A stretch of DNA of 64,000 bases, taken from Pigoraptor vietnamica (taxonomy: Eukaryota; Opisthokonta; Filasterea). Location: positions 33,220-97,219 of the forward strand of contig CALSCQ010000747.1 in assembly GCA_943704525.1 (NCBI GenBank), in the 5' to 3' direction. Position numbers and translations under genes: made by a program. Under the pieces are notes generated by a model, which was not told the DNA's origin, searched no databases, and was given only the letters and a program-made list of their open reading frames with translations. Of the stretch, positions 55,403-64,000 are shown in pieces (positions within the stretch are counted from its first letter, which is position 1; every line of letters starts with the position of its first letter).

Positions 55403-57907
55403 TCACAAAAACAACCACTGCTCTGCTCTCGCAATCAGCCATTCGCCACACACTGCCCCACGCGCAGGCCACGCCCACCGTTTCACAATCTGCACGACGT
55501 CTTCGTCCTCGAGCACGTGATCCTTGCCGACCTTCTGCGGGTTGTGCTTTACGGACGTGCCCCACACAATGGCGCTGCGGAGTGCATAGAGAACAAATCA
55601 GCACACGGACGAGTGGGCGGCACCAGGCAGAAGGAGTACGCATGCGCAAGACCATTGGAGATGGAAGAAAGTGTCACCCGCACTGGCGAGCAGATGCACA
55701 CCAAGACACTCAGTACACCGAGAGAGAGGGGGGGGGGGGGGGGGGGGGGGAATGGACACAGCGCAGGAAGCAGACACAGAGTATGAAGCAGGCACAGCAG
55801 ACACAGTGCATACAGCACAGGGGTCATCGGGAGTACACCGCAGAGCGGGACCACAGACACTCAGGAGCACTACACTGAGAGCGGGGGAGCGTAACTGAAT
55901 AGAGCAGAGATGTCGGATCAAATCATAGACGTGTCCATCGACTCGGCTGAATAGAGCAGAGAGAGGGACACAGACACCCACTACTTGAACTCCTTGATGA
56001 GGCTCTTGTGGAGGCGGTTGCAAAACTCCTCGACCGTGCTGTTGCCCGCGCGCAGCACCACCGGCGCCTCGTAGTCGGGCAGCTGGCCCTTCGGCTTCGT
56101 GTAGCTGCGCGGCAGAGTGCGCGTCAGTGCAACAGTACAACTGACGAGCCCCCCTTCCCCCCCCCCCTCTCTCTCTCTGCGGACGTCAAGCGCGCACGCG
56201 GCCACCCACATGCGGACGAGTGCGAGGTACTGCCATGACTTGTCCAGGAGGTCGTCGAAGTTCCACTTGTGGTGTGCGCTGATGGGGACGCAGTGGGGAA
56301 TTTTGTAGATGATGTCGAGCTCCTCGATGGTGATCTGGTCGATTTTGTTCAGCACATACACCGCGGGAATGTACACGCTGCGAGGGGAGAGACGTCAGTG
56401 GGCACAACGGAAGACGACGACGACCTCAAACAACGACACATACGGACGACAGACGACAGCTCAACCACGCACATGCGGGCGGAAGGCGCCCAGCACCACA
56501 CACGCATGCACGCGCGCCCGCACATATAAGGGCGCACAGCACCTCACATTGCACGTACAAGTACACGGGCCCCACAAGCACAGCACCACACACGCACGCA
56601 CGCGCGCACGCACACGCGCGCCAGAAGGGCCCACCGGTTTCCCTCGATGACGTCGATGAATTCGTCGACGGTGGCGTCGCAGCGCATCGTGATGTCGGCG
56701 TTGTGGATCTTGTATTCCGAGAGAATCGACTTGGCCATCTCCGCGTCCATGTGCGTCAGCGCCACCTGCAGCAAAATTTGAAACAGAGGGTGAGTGACAG
56801 CACTCCCGCTCACAACCACACACCACTCCCGCTCACACCACACACTCCCGTTCACACTTTGGCGCGCGTACACGATATGCTCACCAACCAAGCACGCACA
56901 CACAAAACTTACAATAGCGCGTGACGGCGCCCACGCTTCCACCACTCGCGCACGCGCGCACACCCACCGTGCTGTTGAAGTTGATCCCGCCCTTGTCCTT
57001 CTTCTTGAACCCGATGTTCGGCGGGCGCTTGTTGAGCCGAATGCCGAACCCCTCGACCTCGCGCTCGATGATCTGCTTGTGCCCGAGCGGCTTGAGCACG
57101 TCGAGCACAATGTAGATCAGCGAGCACGTCCGCGCGACTGCAATGACCTGCCGACCGCGACCCTTCCCGTCCTTCGCGCCCTCGATGATGCCGGGGAGGT
57201 CCAGCATCTGAATCTTGGCGCCCTTGTAGAAGATGACACCGGGCACCGTCGTGAGCGTCGTGAACTCGTAGTCGGCAATTTCAGAGTGAACGCCGGCGAG
57301 CGTCGTCAGCAGCGTCGACTGCGCGTGCGAAGCCACATTAGAACAGAACGCGACGGGGGGGGGAGCGGCAGGCGTGGGAGCGCACATGCAACATGCACAA
57401 AGAATAGGCGAATGTCGCCAGACTCGCGCGAAAGAAAGGGCTCCGGCGTGCAAATTTCAAGCAAAATCGCAGGACCGGGGGTCACACGGCTCTCTCGCGC
57501 ACTCAGACAGCAACTCCCCCTGCACACGAACTAAGCCCACCTTGCCGACGGACGGAAACCCCACAAAACCGATGCGCGCGTCGCCTGTCTTTGCGACGTC
57601 GAAGCCCTCTCCCGCCTTGCCACCACCGCTCCCCTTGGGCGTAATGAGCTCGCGCCGCAGCTGTGCGAGACGCGCCTACGCGCACGCAACAGAGGCCAGT
57701 TCAACCCAAACCGTACAGCGCCGCCCACATGTGCAAACGTGCCAACGCTCACATGCATACACACGCGCATGGGCACAAAGCACGTGCGCCACACCGCACG
57801 CAGACAGCACATTACCTTCAGAAGACCCAAATGGTACGAGGTGGCCTTGTTGCGCTGCGTGCGCGCCATCTCATTTTCAATCTCGGCGATGCGCTCGAGG
57901 ACGCCCA
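55403..57907 (-). CDS. DRG1: Developmentally regulated GTP-binding protein DRG1 (Rbg1-type)
   Basis: Ribosome-associated OBG-family GTPase. Start ATG 57907: [20 protein letters not shown], then [12 protein letters not shown]1 is split by an intron ([19 protein letters not shown]). Then [12 protein letters not shown]3 [56 protein letters not shown]4 [26 protein letters not shown], and the TGS domain [16 protein letters not shown] then [15 protein letters not shown] and [13 protein letters not shown]. Other DRG1s end right after this Lys. Here the frame continues 23 residues (WAWPARG...) to a stop at 55403 unless a further intron removes it. One intron holds a run of 23 G (plus strand). Otherwise near-identical to animal DRG1. 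Confidence 0.93.
55720..55752. repeat. Poly-G (23 nt) with flanking GA repeat in a DRG1 intron
   Basis: GAGAGAGA followed by 23 consecutive G on the plus strand (poly-C in the transcript). Another R-Y tract, plus-strand CCCCTTCCCC...(CT)n, lies at 56149-56178 in the next intron. Confidence 0.85.
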
Positions 57908-58213
57908 TTTTCACTGTGTGCGCCCACCGCGCGCGGCTCCCTCCCTATGCCTCTGTGTTATACAAGACCCGCGTACCCACGGACTTCTGGTGCGCAGTCG
58001 CTGAGGTGTAAAGGGAGGAAAGAGCGCTTTGAAACATTGCACACATGCACGATGCACGTGCCCTCACGTGTGCTGTGGCCAGTGTGTTATATTTAGAATT
58101 GGGGGCAGTGCTGCGGGGGCAACAGCTGCGCCGAGTCCGTTGCGGCGAAGTACGAGAGGCCGAGGGACGTCGACACACGCACTGTAACACCCCGCGTGGC
58201 AGACGCGCCCTCC
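57908..58213. promoter_or_regulatory. Divergent 5' region DRG1 / PPR-like gene, with two CACGTG boxes
   Basis: 306 bp. CACGTG at 58055-58060 and 58065-58070, five bases apart. Confidence 0.5.
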
Positions 58214-61200
58214 ATGGCGCGCCGCCTTGCGCTTGCGGTTGCGTTCCTTGCGTCGCCTTCGCCGGGCAGGGCCTCGCGCGGTCTTCGCTCGGTCGTGCCG
58301 CACTTCACCTCGCGTGTGAGCGCGCACAATGGCTCGTCACCCCTCCCTTTCGCGCGAGTGCACGTGCGACGCAGCTCATCGGCTGTCCCCTCGAGTCGCC
58401 GGTCGCCCCATTCGGACATACCGGCGGGTGACGTGTCGGCGATTGCGCGGTGGCTGTCCACGCAGCCCGTGCCCCTCAGCGACGCCGCGTGCGCCGAGCT
58501 GGAGCGGCGACATGGGGCGAATGCCCTTGTTGCAGCCTGTGGGCAAGCGCTCGCAGATTCGCCTCCGGCAACGGCCCCGCTGGCAGATTCACCCCCGGCA
58601 ACGGCCCGTGCGAAAGCGGCGGTTGCATCGCTTCTCGATTGGCGGGCGCGACAGGGTGCGGAGGGCATTGACTGGAGGTCCGTCGTTGCCGCGGCGCCGC
58701 AGTTGGCCAGCGCCGGCGTGCCGCTTCCGCGCCCGTTGCTGTCGGCTGCTCTGAGCGGCGCCCTTGCTCGGCATGCCGAGGAGGACGGCGCGTTTTCCCG
58801 CGAGGTCAACGAGGCCGTTGCGTCGCTGTGTGTGGGTGGCTTGGACGCTTCCGCCGCCGACCTGTCGCCGCTGTCGTGGGCGCGGCTGTCGGAAGTGCTT
58901 CTCAGGCAGAACAGGCGCAGTGACGCCCTTGCTGCGGCGCGCGCGGCGGCGAATGGCGTCAAGGAGAGGCGCGCGGGTAACGGCGACCCAGCGTTTCGAT
59001 CCGGCGCTGGAGATGTCGACGGGGACACTGCGGCTGCCTGGCACATGGCGGGCCGCACGTTGTCGGCATTGCATGCGCTGGTGCGCGAGCGGCGCGACGC
59101 TTCCTCCGCACTCGGCATTCTGCTGGAGATGCACCGCCTGGGATATGCCGTCGCTCCGCGCGCGTTCCTGCGCGTCATCCTCGCGTGCGGAGGAAGCCCC
59201 TCGGCGGCGCGCCCCCGTGTCACGTCCGCCGTGTCGTCCACGGTGGCGGCGATGGCAGCGGCACGCATCCCAATGGACGAGGCCTCGTTCATGGTCTGCC
59301 TACGCCAGCTCCGGGGTCGCGGAGCTGCCGCATTGGCGCTGCGCGCACACGAGTGCGCGGCGCTGTCACCCGATCCCCTGTCGAGCAGGGCGTACGACCT
59401 CCTCTTGCGAGTGCTTTCGCGCGACCCAACGTTCGCCGGTCAGCCGGCGGCGACTGTTCATGCCCTAATGCGCGACCGGGGGATGTCGCCGTCGCACGCG
59501 GTGCTGAGCGCGCTGTCACGTGAGGCGCCGGTGGCTGGCGAGCGGCCTGCGGCGGCCGAACAGGCGCCTCCGGGGCACACGGAAAGGGCCGCACTCCGCC
59601 TCCTAAGGGGCGCCATGCGTGCCGGCGTGGGGGCGGCCGAGCGCACGTCCGTCACGCGCGATGTGCTGTCGCAGCACGTGCCGAGCGATCGCCTGTTCCG
59701 CGCTGTCGTCAGTGTCCAGCGGACGCCGACGGAGCTGCTCGCCGCATGCGACGCAGTCGGTGTGATAATGGCGGCGCAGTTGGTGAAGGGCGCGAAACTG
59801 AGTCGTTCGCGCGCGTCGGCGCTGGACAAGCGCGTCCGGCTGTTTGCGCGCGTCGCCGGAGATGCACTGGCTGCGCTCGATGGCGGCCCTGCGGCTGCAG
59901 TCGATTACCTGTCCGCGCGCGGCCAAAACGAAGCACGAGATGCGGGCTCGGGGCGGCTGTCGCTGTCCGTTTGCCTGCGCGCGCTGGCGACGCACGCCTC
60001 GCTTGTGGGTGGTGCGGATGCTCTGAATTTACTGCGGCCGGCGATCGGCCGCTTGACGGCGTCGAACATCGCGCTCAGCGCTGCCGATTACGGTGAAGTG
60101 GGCGCGGTGTACGGCGCCGGTGCCGAGATACGTGGCGTCCGGGACGTGCTTGAACAGCTTTTTGCACGACTGCGGGAAAGCGCGCGCGGTGGGGGCGCGG
60201 CGCTCCCCTCGGACCGTATGCATGGCGAGGCAACTGTGGCGGCTGCGTGTGTGAAGTGCTTTGTAACGCGTTACGTGGCCACATGCCCTGACGTTTCTGC
60301 GAGCTTGTCTCTCCTGCAACGGGCCGTGGTGTTGCGTGCGGGACCGAATGTGTCGCCACCGTACGAGCGCGTGCTCGCGTTGCTTGCGTCGACGGCCGCG
60401 CAGCCGGAGGCAGTGGGCGGCGTGTTTGCGATGGAGGAGGCCGCCAAGTCGGTCTTCATGGCGATGATGCACTTCGCGTCGCCAACGCCCGCGGCGTGCG
60501 CGTCGCTGCTGTCCGTGCTCGCGTCCGGACAGACGGCGGACCGTGTGGTCCATCAACTGCTCACCGCGCCCGACATGCAAGCATTTGGCGCGGATGCGAT
60601 GCGCAACCTCAGGGCGGCGCTGGCCGGCGCGTGTGGCATTATCGGGAACAGCCAGGGGCTGCAGCAGCTGTTCGTCGCCGTCGATATGCGCGAGATGTGG
60701 CAGTTGGCGGCGGTCGCGCTGGCGGCGTCTGCGACGAGCGGGATGCGGGCTGTGCTTGCGTGGTTCGAGATGTGCGAACAGAAGTGGCTGTTCGACGCCC
60801 TCTTCACTCCCCCGGCGATGGTGGAGGCCCTGTGCGCGGCCGCTGTCGGCGGTGCGAACACGTGGCTGGTTGTCGGACCAGGACGCCAACTCGCGCTGCG
60901 CTGGCACGGAGTCGTTGCGACGGAAATGTCTCGCGATCGCCACGCTGTGGGACGCGCGAGCAGAGCCCTCGCCCAGATTGGTGCCGCCTCGGGTGACGCG
61001 GAATTCCTCGGCAGCACCGTCGACGCGATTGTTCGAGCACACGGCCAGCGGAACAAGGGAGACGTGCCGGACGAGGCGCGCAGGGTTGTTCTTGTGGCGG
61101 CCGCAAAGCACACGCTTTCCGCATCGCGCAGCGAGGAAGCGAGTGCGTTTGGGCGCACCGTGTCCCTTGTCGGTGCCGTCGCTGCGGACTGGGTGGCCCT

Positions 61201-63250
61201 TGCGGCGCATTGGTCAGGCGCAAGTTTGAACTCCGTGTGGTTGTTGTGTCAGGCGGCGCTGTGTGCGTCGCCGCCGGTGCCGTTGCCGCGGTTCCTGCTT
61301 GAGGACGTCGTGCGCCGCGGTCTGTCGGAGCGGTGGCCGCTGCTGCACAAGGGGCTGCTGGCGCTTGCGGACACAACGCTCGAGATTGGCACGCCGGCCT
61401 TCAATGCCGCGCTGAATGCCGCAGTAACAGCGGGCGATGCAAGTGCCATCGAACGCATTGCGGCCAAGATGGCGCAGAGCGACGCCGTCGGCGACGACGT
61501 CACGCGAAACATTCTCGTGAAGCACTACGGGCGCGCGGGGGACAGGGCGTCGCTGGAAACGGTGCTCGCGTCGTATCCGCAGCTCACGGAGGTGGCCGCA
61601 ACGGAGGCCGTCGCCGCCTTCGCCGCGCGCCGCGAGTGGACGAACGCGCGCCACTTTTTGAACTTGGTGCGTGCGAGGATGTCCCCGCGGCCGATCGCGC
61701 CGTATTTGGCGCTGGCCCTGCCGCTGATGGCTGCCGCCGCCCGCGAAATTGCCTCGGCGGATGCGTGCAGAGAAAGCGACATTTCGGCGTCGGCCTCTTC
61801 GAGCGTCGCCGTGCGAGAAGTTGCGCGAAGAATGAGGGAGCACCTGGCGGAGGGCGCGGCAATCCCGCGAGACGCACAGCGCTTCCTCAGCCTGGCGCAT
61901 GATGCTCTCACGATGGCTGCGAGCGATGGAGCTCCCCGCTCGGCCGCCTATTTGGGCGCCCTGGCGCGGTATTTTGCGCTGAACGGAGCGGGAGACAAAG
62001 TGCTGGCCACACTGCGGCAGCTGGCTTCGACGTTGCGTCCCCCACCCTCTTCGGCCGGCGCGGAAGGCACTTTCGTGACTATACCTACCCTGCGCGTGCG
62101 TGTGGCTGCGAGCCCGTGGAGAGATGCGACGGCGGACGCGCTGCTCTCGGACGTTGTGGCCGTGTATGGCCCGCGACGTGACTCGCGCGGGCTCAAGAAG
62201 CTTGTCCGAGGACTGTTTGGCCCCGACGTAATTTACCTTGTGGACGCGGCGCCGTTCACGGGGCCTGCGACGATGTCTGCGATGGTTGTCGCGCTCGCGC
62301 GAGCAGGGGACGTCTCTGGCGCGCAGAGTGCGTTCAAGGGCATGATGTTGGCCGGGAATGTGCCCGACGTGAAGGCTGTTACTGTCATCTGCACCGTCCT
62401 TCCTGTGGACGAGGCCCGCGTGCTCCTTGAACGAGCGCAAGCGGCCGGCGCCAAACTGGACGGGCGCGCGTGCGACCCCCTCGTGCGTCGCCTCGCGGAG
62501 GCCGGGAGGGGGAAGGAGGCGATGGATTCGCTACGCTGGATGACGTCCTGCGACGTGGTCCCCATGCTCGAGACGGTTGTCGCGGTGGCCAACGCCGCTG
62601 GATGGCAGGGCGACATGACTGTGGCCCTGAAGGCCGCGCGTTTGGCTGTGGGGAAACTCCCGCGGCGACCGGTGGACCCCGCCGTCGAGCGCTCGCTGCT
62701 GCAGCAGGCGTGGGCGTCGGCGGTGCGCGCGTTTTGCGAGCGCGGAGAAACTGCGAAGGCGCGCGAGGCCATGCATGAGGCAGAGACCGCGGGCGTGGCC
62801 GTGTCGTGGGCGGCACGGACCTTCCTCATGCACGCGCTCGGGCGCGCGGGGCGCATGGCCGAGGCAATTGCGCTCCTCGACGCTGCGCCAGACCCCGACC
62901 TTCTCGCGTTCAACGCGGCGCTGCAAGCGGCGGCGCAGGCGGAGGACGTGGCGGCCGCCGAGGGCGTCGTGTCGCGCATGAAATCCGCAGGCGTGAGGCC
63001 GAACTCGGCTTCGTATGCCACGCTTGCGCGGGTGCGCTCGATTGCCGGCGACGCTTTGGGCGTGCTGGATGTGCTGAGGGATGCGATCGCGGACGGCGTT
63101 CCGCCCGACCGACGCCTGGTCTCGCAGGTCGAGCTGGGCCTCACCTTCGGAAAGCGCATCGATCTGCTGCCCGAAATGCACCGGATGGTGTCGGCGGCCG
63201 CGGCGCAGCGAAGGAAGGACGAGGAGGAACGGAAGGCCTCCGTGCAGTAA
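58214..63250 (+). CDS. Large PPR-type organelle protein, intronless (1678 residues)
   Basis: Uninterrupted frame from ATG 58214. The N-terminus (MARRLALAVAFLASPSPGRA then SRGLRSVV) is Arg/Ala/Ser-rich without acids, typical of a mitochondrial targeting peptide. The body is alpha-helical, Ala-rich, and built of helical-hairpin repeats. The clearest PPR-like units are near the C-terminus: FNAALQAAAQAEDVAAAEGV followed by VSRMKSAGVRPNSASYATLA, and MVVALARAGDVSGAQSAFKG then MMLAGNVPDVKAV. Upstream repeats are more diverged. A role in mitochondrial RNA processing, stability or translation is inferred. A tandem 8-residue duplication (ADSPPATA) sits near residues 116-131. Genuine PPR boundaries would need a profile search. 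Confidence 0.75.
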   Translation: MARRLALAVAFLASPSPGRASRGLRSVVPHFTSRVSAHNGSSPLPFARVHVRRSSSAVPSSRRSPHSDIPAGDVSAIARWLSTQPVPLSDAACAELERRHGANALVAACGQALADSPPATAPLADSPPATARAKAAVASLLDWRARQGAEGIDWRSVVAAAPQLASAGVPLPRPLLSAALSGALARHAEEDGAFSREVNEAVASLCVGGLDASAADLSPLSWARLSEVLLRQNRRSDALAAARAAANGVKERRAGNGDPAFRSGAGDVDGDTAAAWHMAGRTLSALHALVRERRDASSALGILLEMHRLGYAVAPRAFLRVILACGGSPSAARPRVTSAVSSTVAAMAAARIPMDEASFMVCLRQLRGRGAAALALRAHECAALSPDPLSSRAYDLLLRVLSRDPTFAGQPAATVHALMRDRGMSPSHAVLSALSREAPVAGERPAAAEQAPPGHTERAALRLLRGAMRAGVGAAERTSVTRDVLSQHVPSDRLFRAVVSVQRTPTELLAACDAVGVIMAAQLVKGAKLSRSRASALDKRVRLFARVAGDALAALDGGPAAAVDYLSARGQNEARDAGSGRLSLSVCLRALATHASLVGGADALNLLRPAIGRLTASNIALSAADYGEVGAVYGAGAEIRGVRDVLEQLFARLRESARGGGAALPSDRMHGEATVAAACVKCFVTRYVATCPDVSASLSLLQRAVVLRAGPNVSPPYERVLALLASTAAQPEAVGGVFAMEEAAKSVFMAMMHFASPTPAACASLLSVLASGQTADRVVHQLLTAPDMQAFGADAMRNLRAALAGACGIIGNSQGLQQLFVAVDMREMWQLAAVALAASATSGMRAVLAWFEMCEQKWLFDALFTPPAMVEALCAAAVGGANTWLVVGPGRQLALRWHGVVATEMSRDRHAVGRASRALAQIGAASGDAEFLGSTVDAIVRAHGQRNKGDVPDEARRVVLVAAAKHTLSASRSEEASAFGRTVSLVGAVAADWVALAAHWSGASLNSVWLLCQAALCASPPVPLPRFLLEDVVRRGLSERWPLLHKGLLALADTTLEIGTPAFNAALNAAVTAGDASAIERIAAKMAQSDAVGDDVTRNILVKHYGRAGDRASLETVLASYPQLTEVAATEAVAAFAARREWTNARHFLNLVRARMSPRPIAPYLALALPLMAAAAREIASADACRESDISASASSSVAVREVARRMREHLAEGAAIPRDAQRFLSLAHDALTMAASDGAPRSAAYLGALARYFALNGAGDKVLATLRQLASTLRPPPSSAGAEGTFVTIPTLRVRVAASPWRDATADALLSDVVAVYGPRRDSRGLKKLVRGLFGPDVIYLVDAAPFTGPATMSAMVVALARAGDVSGAQSAFKGMMLAGNVPDVKAVTVICTVLPVDEARVLLERAQAAGAKLDGRACDPLVRRLAEAGRGKEAMDSLRWMTSCDVVPMLETVVAVANAAGWQGDMTVALKAARLAVGKLPRRPVDPAVERSLLQQAWASAVRAFCERGETAKAREAMHEAETAGVAVSWAARTFLMHALGRAGRMAEAIALLDAAPDPDLLAFNAALQAAAQAEDVAAAEGVVSRMKSAGVRPNSASYATLARVRSIAGDALGVLDVLRDAIADGVPPDRRLVSQVELGLTFGKRIDLLPEMHRMVSAAAAQRRKDEEERKASVQ
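58549..58608 (+). repeat. 27-bp tandem duplication in the PPR gene coding sequence
   Basis: GCAGATTCGCCTCCGGCAAC and GCAGATTCACCCCCGGCAAC follow one another, each plus GGCC; they code the two ADSPPATA copies in frame. Confidence 0.85.
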
Positions 63251-63443
63251 ACGATTCTCTCGTAACACATACGGCTGCTTGAATTGCGCTGCGTTGTTGT
63301 TGCACGTGCGTCAGACGGCGATATCGCGAGACGCCGCTGTTTGGTGCTTGAGTCAGTTGGGAACAACTAGGGAAAAGCGATTGCACAGCCAGTAGTTACG
63401 ATCACTCGGCCGCATCCTCGTGCAGACACACAAAACCGTTGTT

Positions 63444-64000
63444 TTATCGCCGGTCCCTCCGCCGGTCTCTCGAACGTGACCGTGACCTCGAGCGCGATCT
63501 GTCGCTCCTTCGCCGGTCACGCTCCCTCGTGTGTCTATCCCTGTCCCTGTCACGCTCTCGGTCCCGCTCGCGGTCTCTCTCCCTCTCCCTTTCTCGGTCC
63601 CGACTGCGGTCGCGGCTGCGGTCGCGGCGGTCCCGTCGATCTCGTTCGCGGTAGCGCTCCCTCGAGCGCTCACGATCCTTCTCTCGTGCATCCCGCCGAT
63701 CTCTCTCCCTCTCCCTCTCTTTCTCCCTCTCCGTGCCCTTCTCGTTCTCCCGGCCCTTCTCCTGCGTCAGCGCGGCCCCCGAGCCACCCTCACTCGCCCC
63801 ATTCAACGCCACTCGATTGCCAGATGGCGTCCCCGCCGCACTCCCCTCTGCCACCGGCGTGCTTCCCTCGCCCTCCACACGCACACCGCTAGACACCTGC
63901 GGCGACCGCACCGGCGTCCCAGCACTCGCCGTCGCAAGCACGGGCGTCCCAGGTGTTTCCACTGCCATCCACGACACCATCGCCGGCGGAAGGCCCTTGC
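63444..64000 (-). CDS. C-terminal part of an RD/RS-rich (splicing-type) protein, 5' end outside the window
   Basis: Minus-strand frame open to the right edge, ending at 63444. The visible part begins KGLPPAMVSWMAVETPG, a Thr/Pro/Ser/Gly-rich linker follows, then Lys/Glu/Arg (KGTEREKERERERDRRDARE), long RD/RE dipeptide runs and a final RS run (RSRSRSRSRDRRRDRR). RD/RS tails like this are common in spliceosomal and SR-related factors such as PRP38-type and U1-70K-type proteins. The defining domain lies beyond the window, so no family name is given. The (GA/GC)-rich coding repeat makes this stretch low complexity at DNA level. Confidence 0.65.
   Translation of the reverse strand, partial: KGLPPAMVSWMAVETPGTPVLATASAGTPVRSPQVSSGVRVEGEGSTPVAEGSAAGTPSGNRVALNGASEGGSGAALTQEKGRENEKGTEREKERERERDRRDAREKDRERSRERYRERDRRDRRDRSRDRSRDRERERERDRERDRERDRDRDRHTRERDRRRSDRSRSRSRSRSRDRRRDRR

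Noticed and set aside
58093-59292. Long antisense frame (399 aa) opposite the PPR gene, and others at 60029-61210, 61214-62440, 62233-63366
   Set aside because: Same composition effect; no motifs, no splice logic, and the plus frame has a targeting peptide and helical repeats.

Overview
This window is nuclear DNA from a compact, GC-rich, intron-containing eukaryote, not a bacterium or organelle. Almost every gene is broken by short introns (about 35-250 nt) that start GTGCGT, GTGAGT or GTGGGT and end in TGCAG or CGCAG. The conserved genes are eukaryotic nuclear ones: exocyst, RNA polymerase, spliceosome, Ku, INO80 subunit, U6/7SK-type La protein, ribosomal protein. EBAG9/RCAS1, WDR48/UAF1, MTMR9-type myotubularin, SMUG1, Ku80, LARP7, CCDC112 and DIDO/Bye1-type proteins together suggest a unicellular lineage on the animal/fungal/amoeba side of the tree with a centriole or cilium (CCDC112, TPX2-like). 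The species cannot be named from the sequence.

Layout, left to right: tail of an unrecognised + gene (1-256); WDR48 (-, 294-3641); EBAG9 (+, 3846-5076); unknown 177-aa protein (-, 5220-5926); SEC3/EXOC1 (+, 6236-9939); TPX2-like N-terminal protein (-, 10052-11071); TBC1D15/Gyp7-type RabGAP (+, 11388-14588); SMUG1 (-, 14596-15700); RPB8 (+, 15965-16636); SANT/Myb protein (-, 16612-17586); CCDC112 (+, 17837-20210); an AT-rich island; DDX10 (-, 20565-23139); RPL37A (+, 23373-24206); ARP8 with two inserted C2H2 fingers (+, 24650-27269); MARK/Par-1 kinase (+, 27793-29809); TruB/Pus4 (-, 29999-31029); Ku80 (+, 31261-34487); TAF1B/Rrn7 (-, 34490-36551); F-box/Arf-like fusion (+, 36685-38491); SNRNP40 (-, 38563-40266); MTMR9 (+, 40803-43479); P/Q-rich protein (-, 43561-44154); PHD-TFIIS-SPOC protein (-, 44309-46311); 1773-residue coiled-coil protein (+, 46775-52096); a 1-kb gene-free stretch; LARP7 (+, 53150-55152); DRG1 (-, 55403-57907); PPR-like organelle protein (+, 58214-63250); tail of an RS/RD-rich protein (-, 63444 to the right edge).

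Genes alternate strand at 23 of 27 junctions. Divergent pairs share 130-540 bp. Convergent pairs are separated by as little as 2-7 bp, and in one case the coding ends overlap by about 25 bp. Every divergent gap carries a CACGTG or TGACGTCA palindrome, and all five TGACGTCA copies I found lie 5' of genes.

The genes do not form a pathway cluster. They are housekeeping functions: RNA polymerase I and II (TAF1B, RPB8, the Bye1-like protein), pre-mRNA and U6/7SK RNA handling (SNRNP40, LARP7, RS protein), ribosome and tRNA (RPL37A, DDX10, TruB, DRG1), DNA repair and chromatin (Ku80, SMUG1, WDR48, ARP8), membrane traffic (SEC3, TBC, MTMR9, EBAG9) and spindle/centriole (TPX2-like, CCDC112). The least expected items are the F-box/Arf-like fusion, the zinc-fingered ARP8, the giant coiled-coil protein with a GAR-like tail, and the palindrome-marked divergent promoters.

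Exon boundaries come from reading-frame continuity plus splice consensus and, where possible, from matching conserved family motifs recalled from knowledge. No alignment was run.
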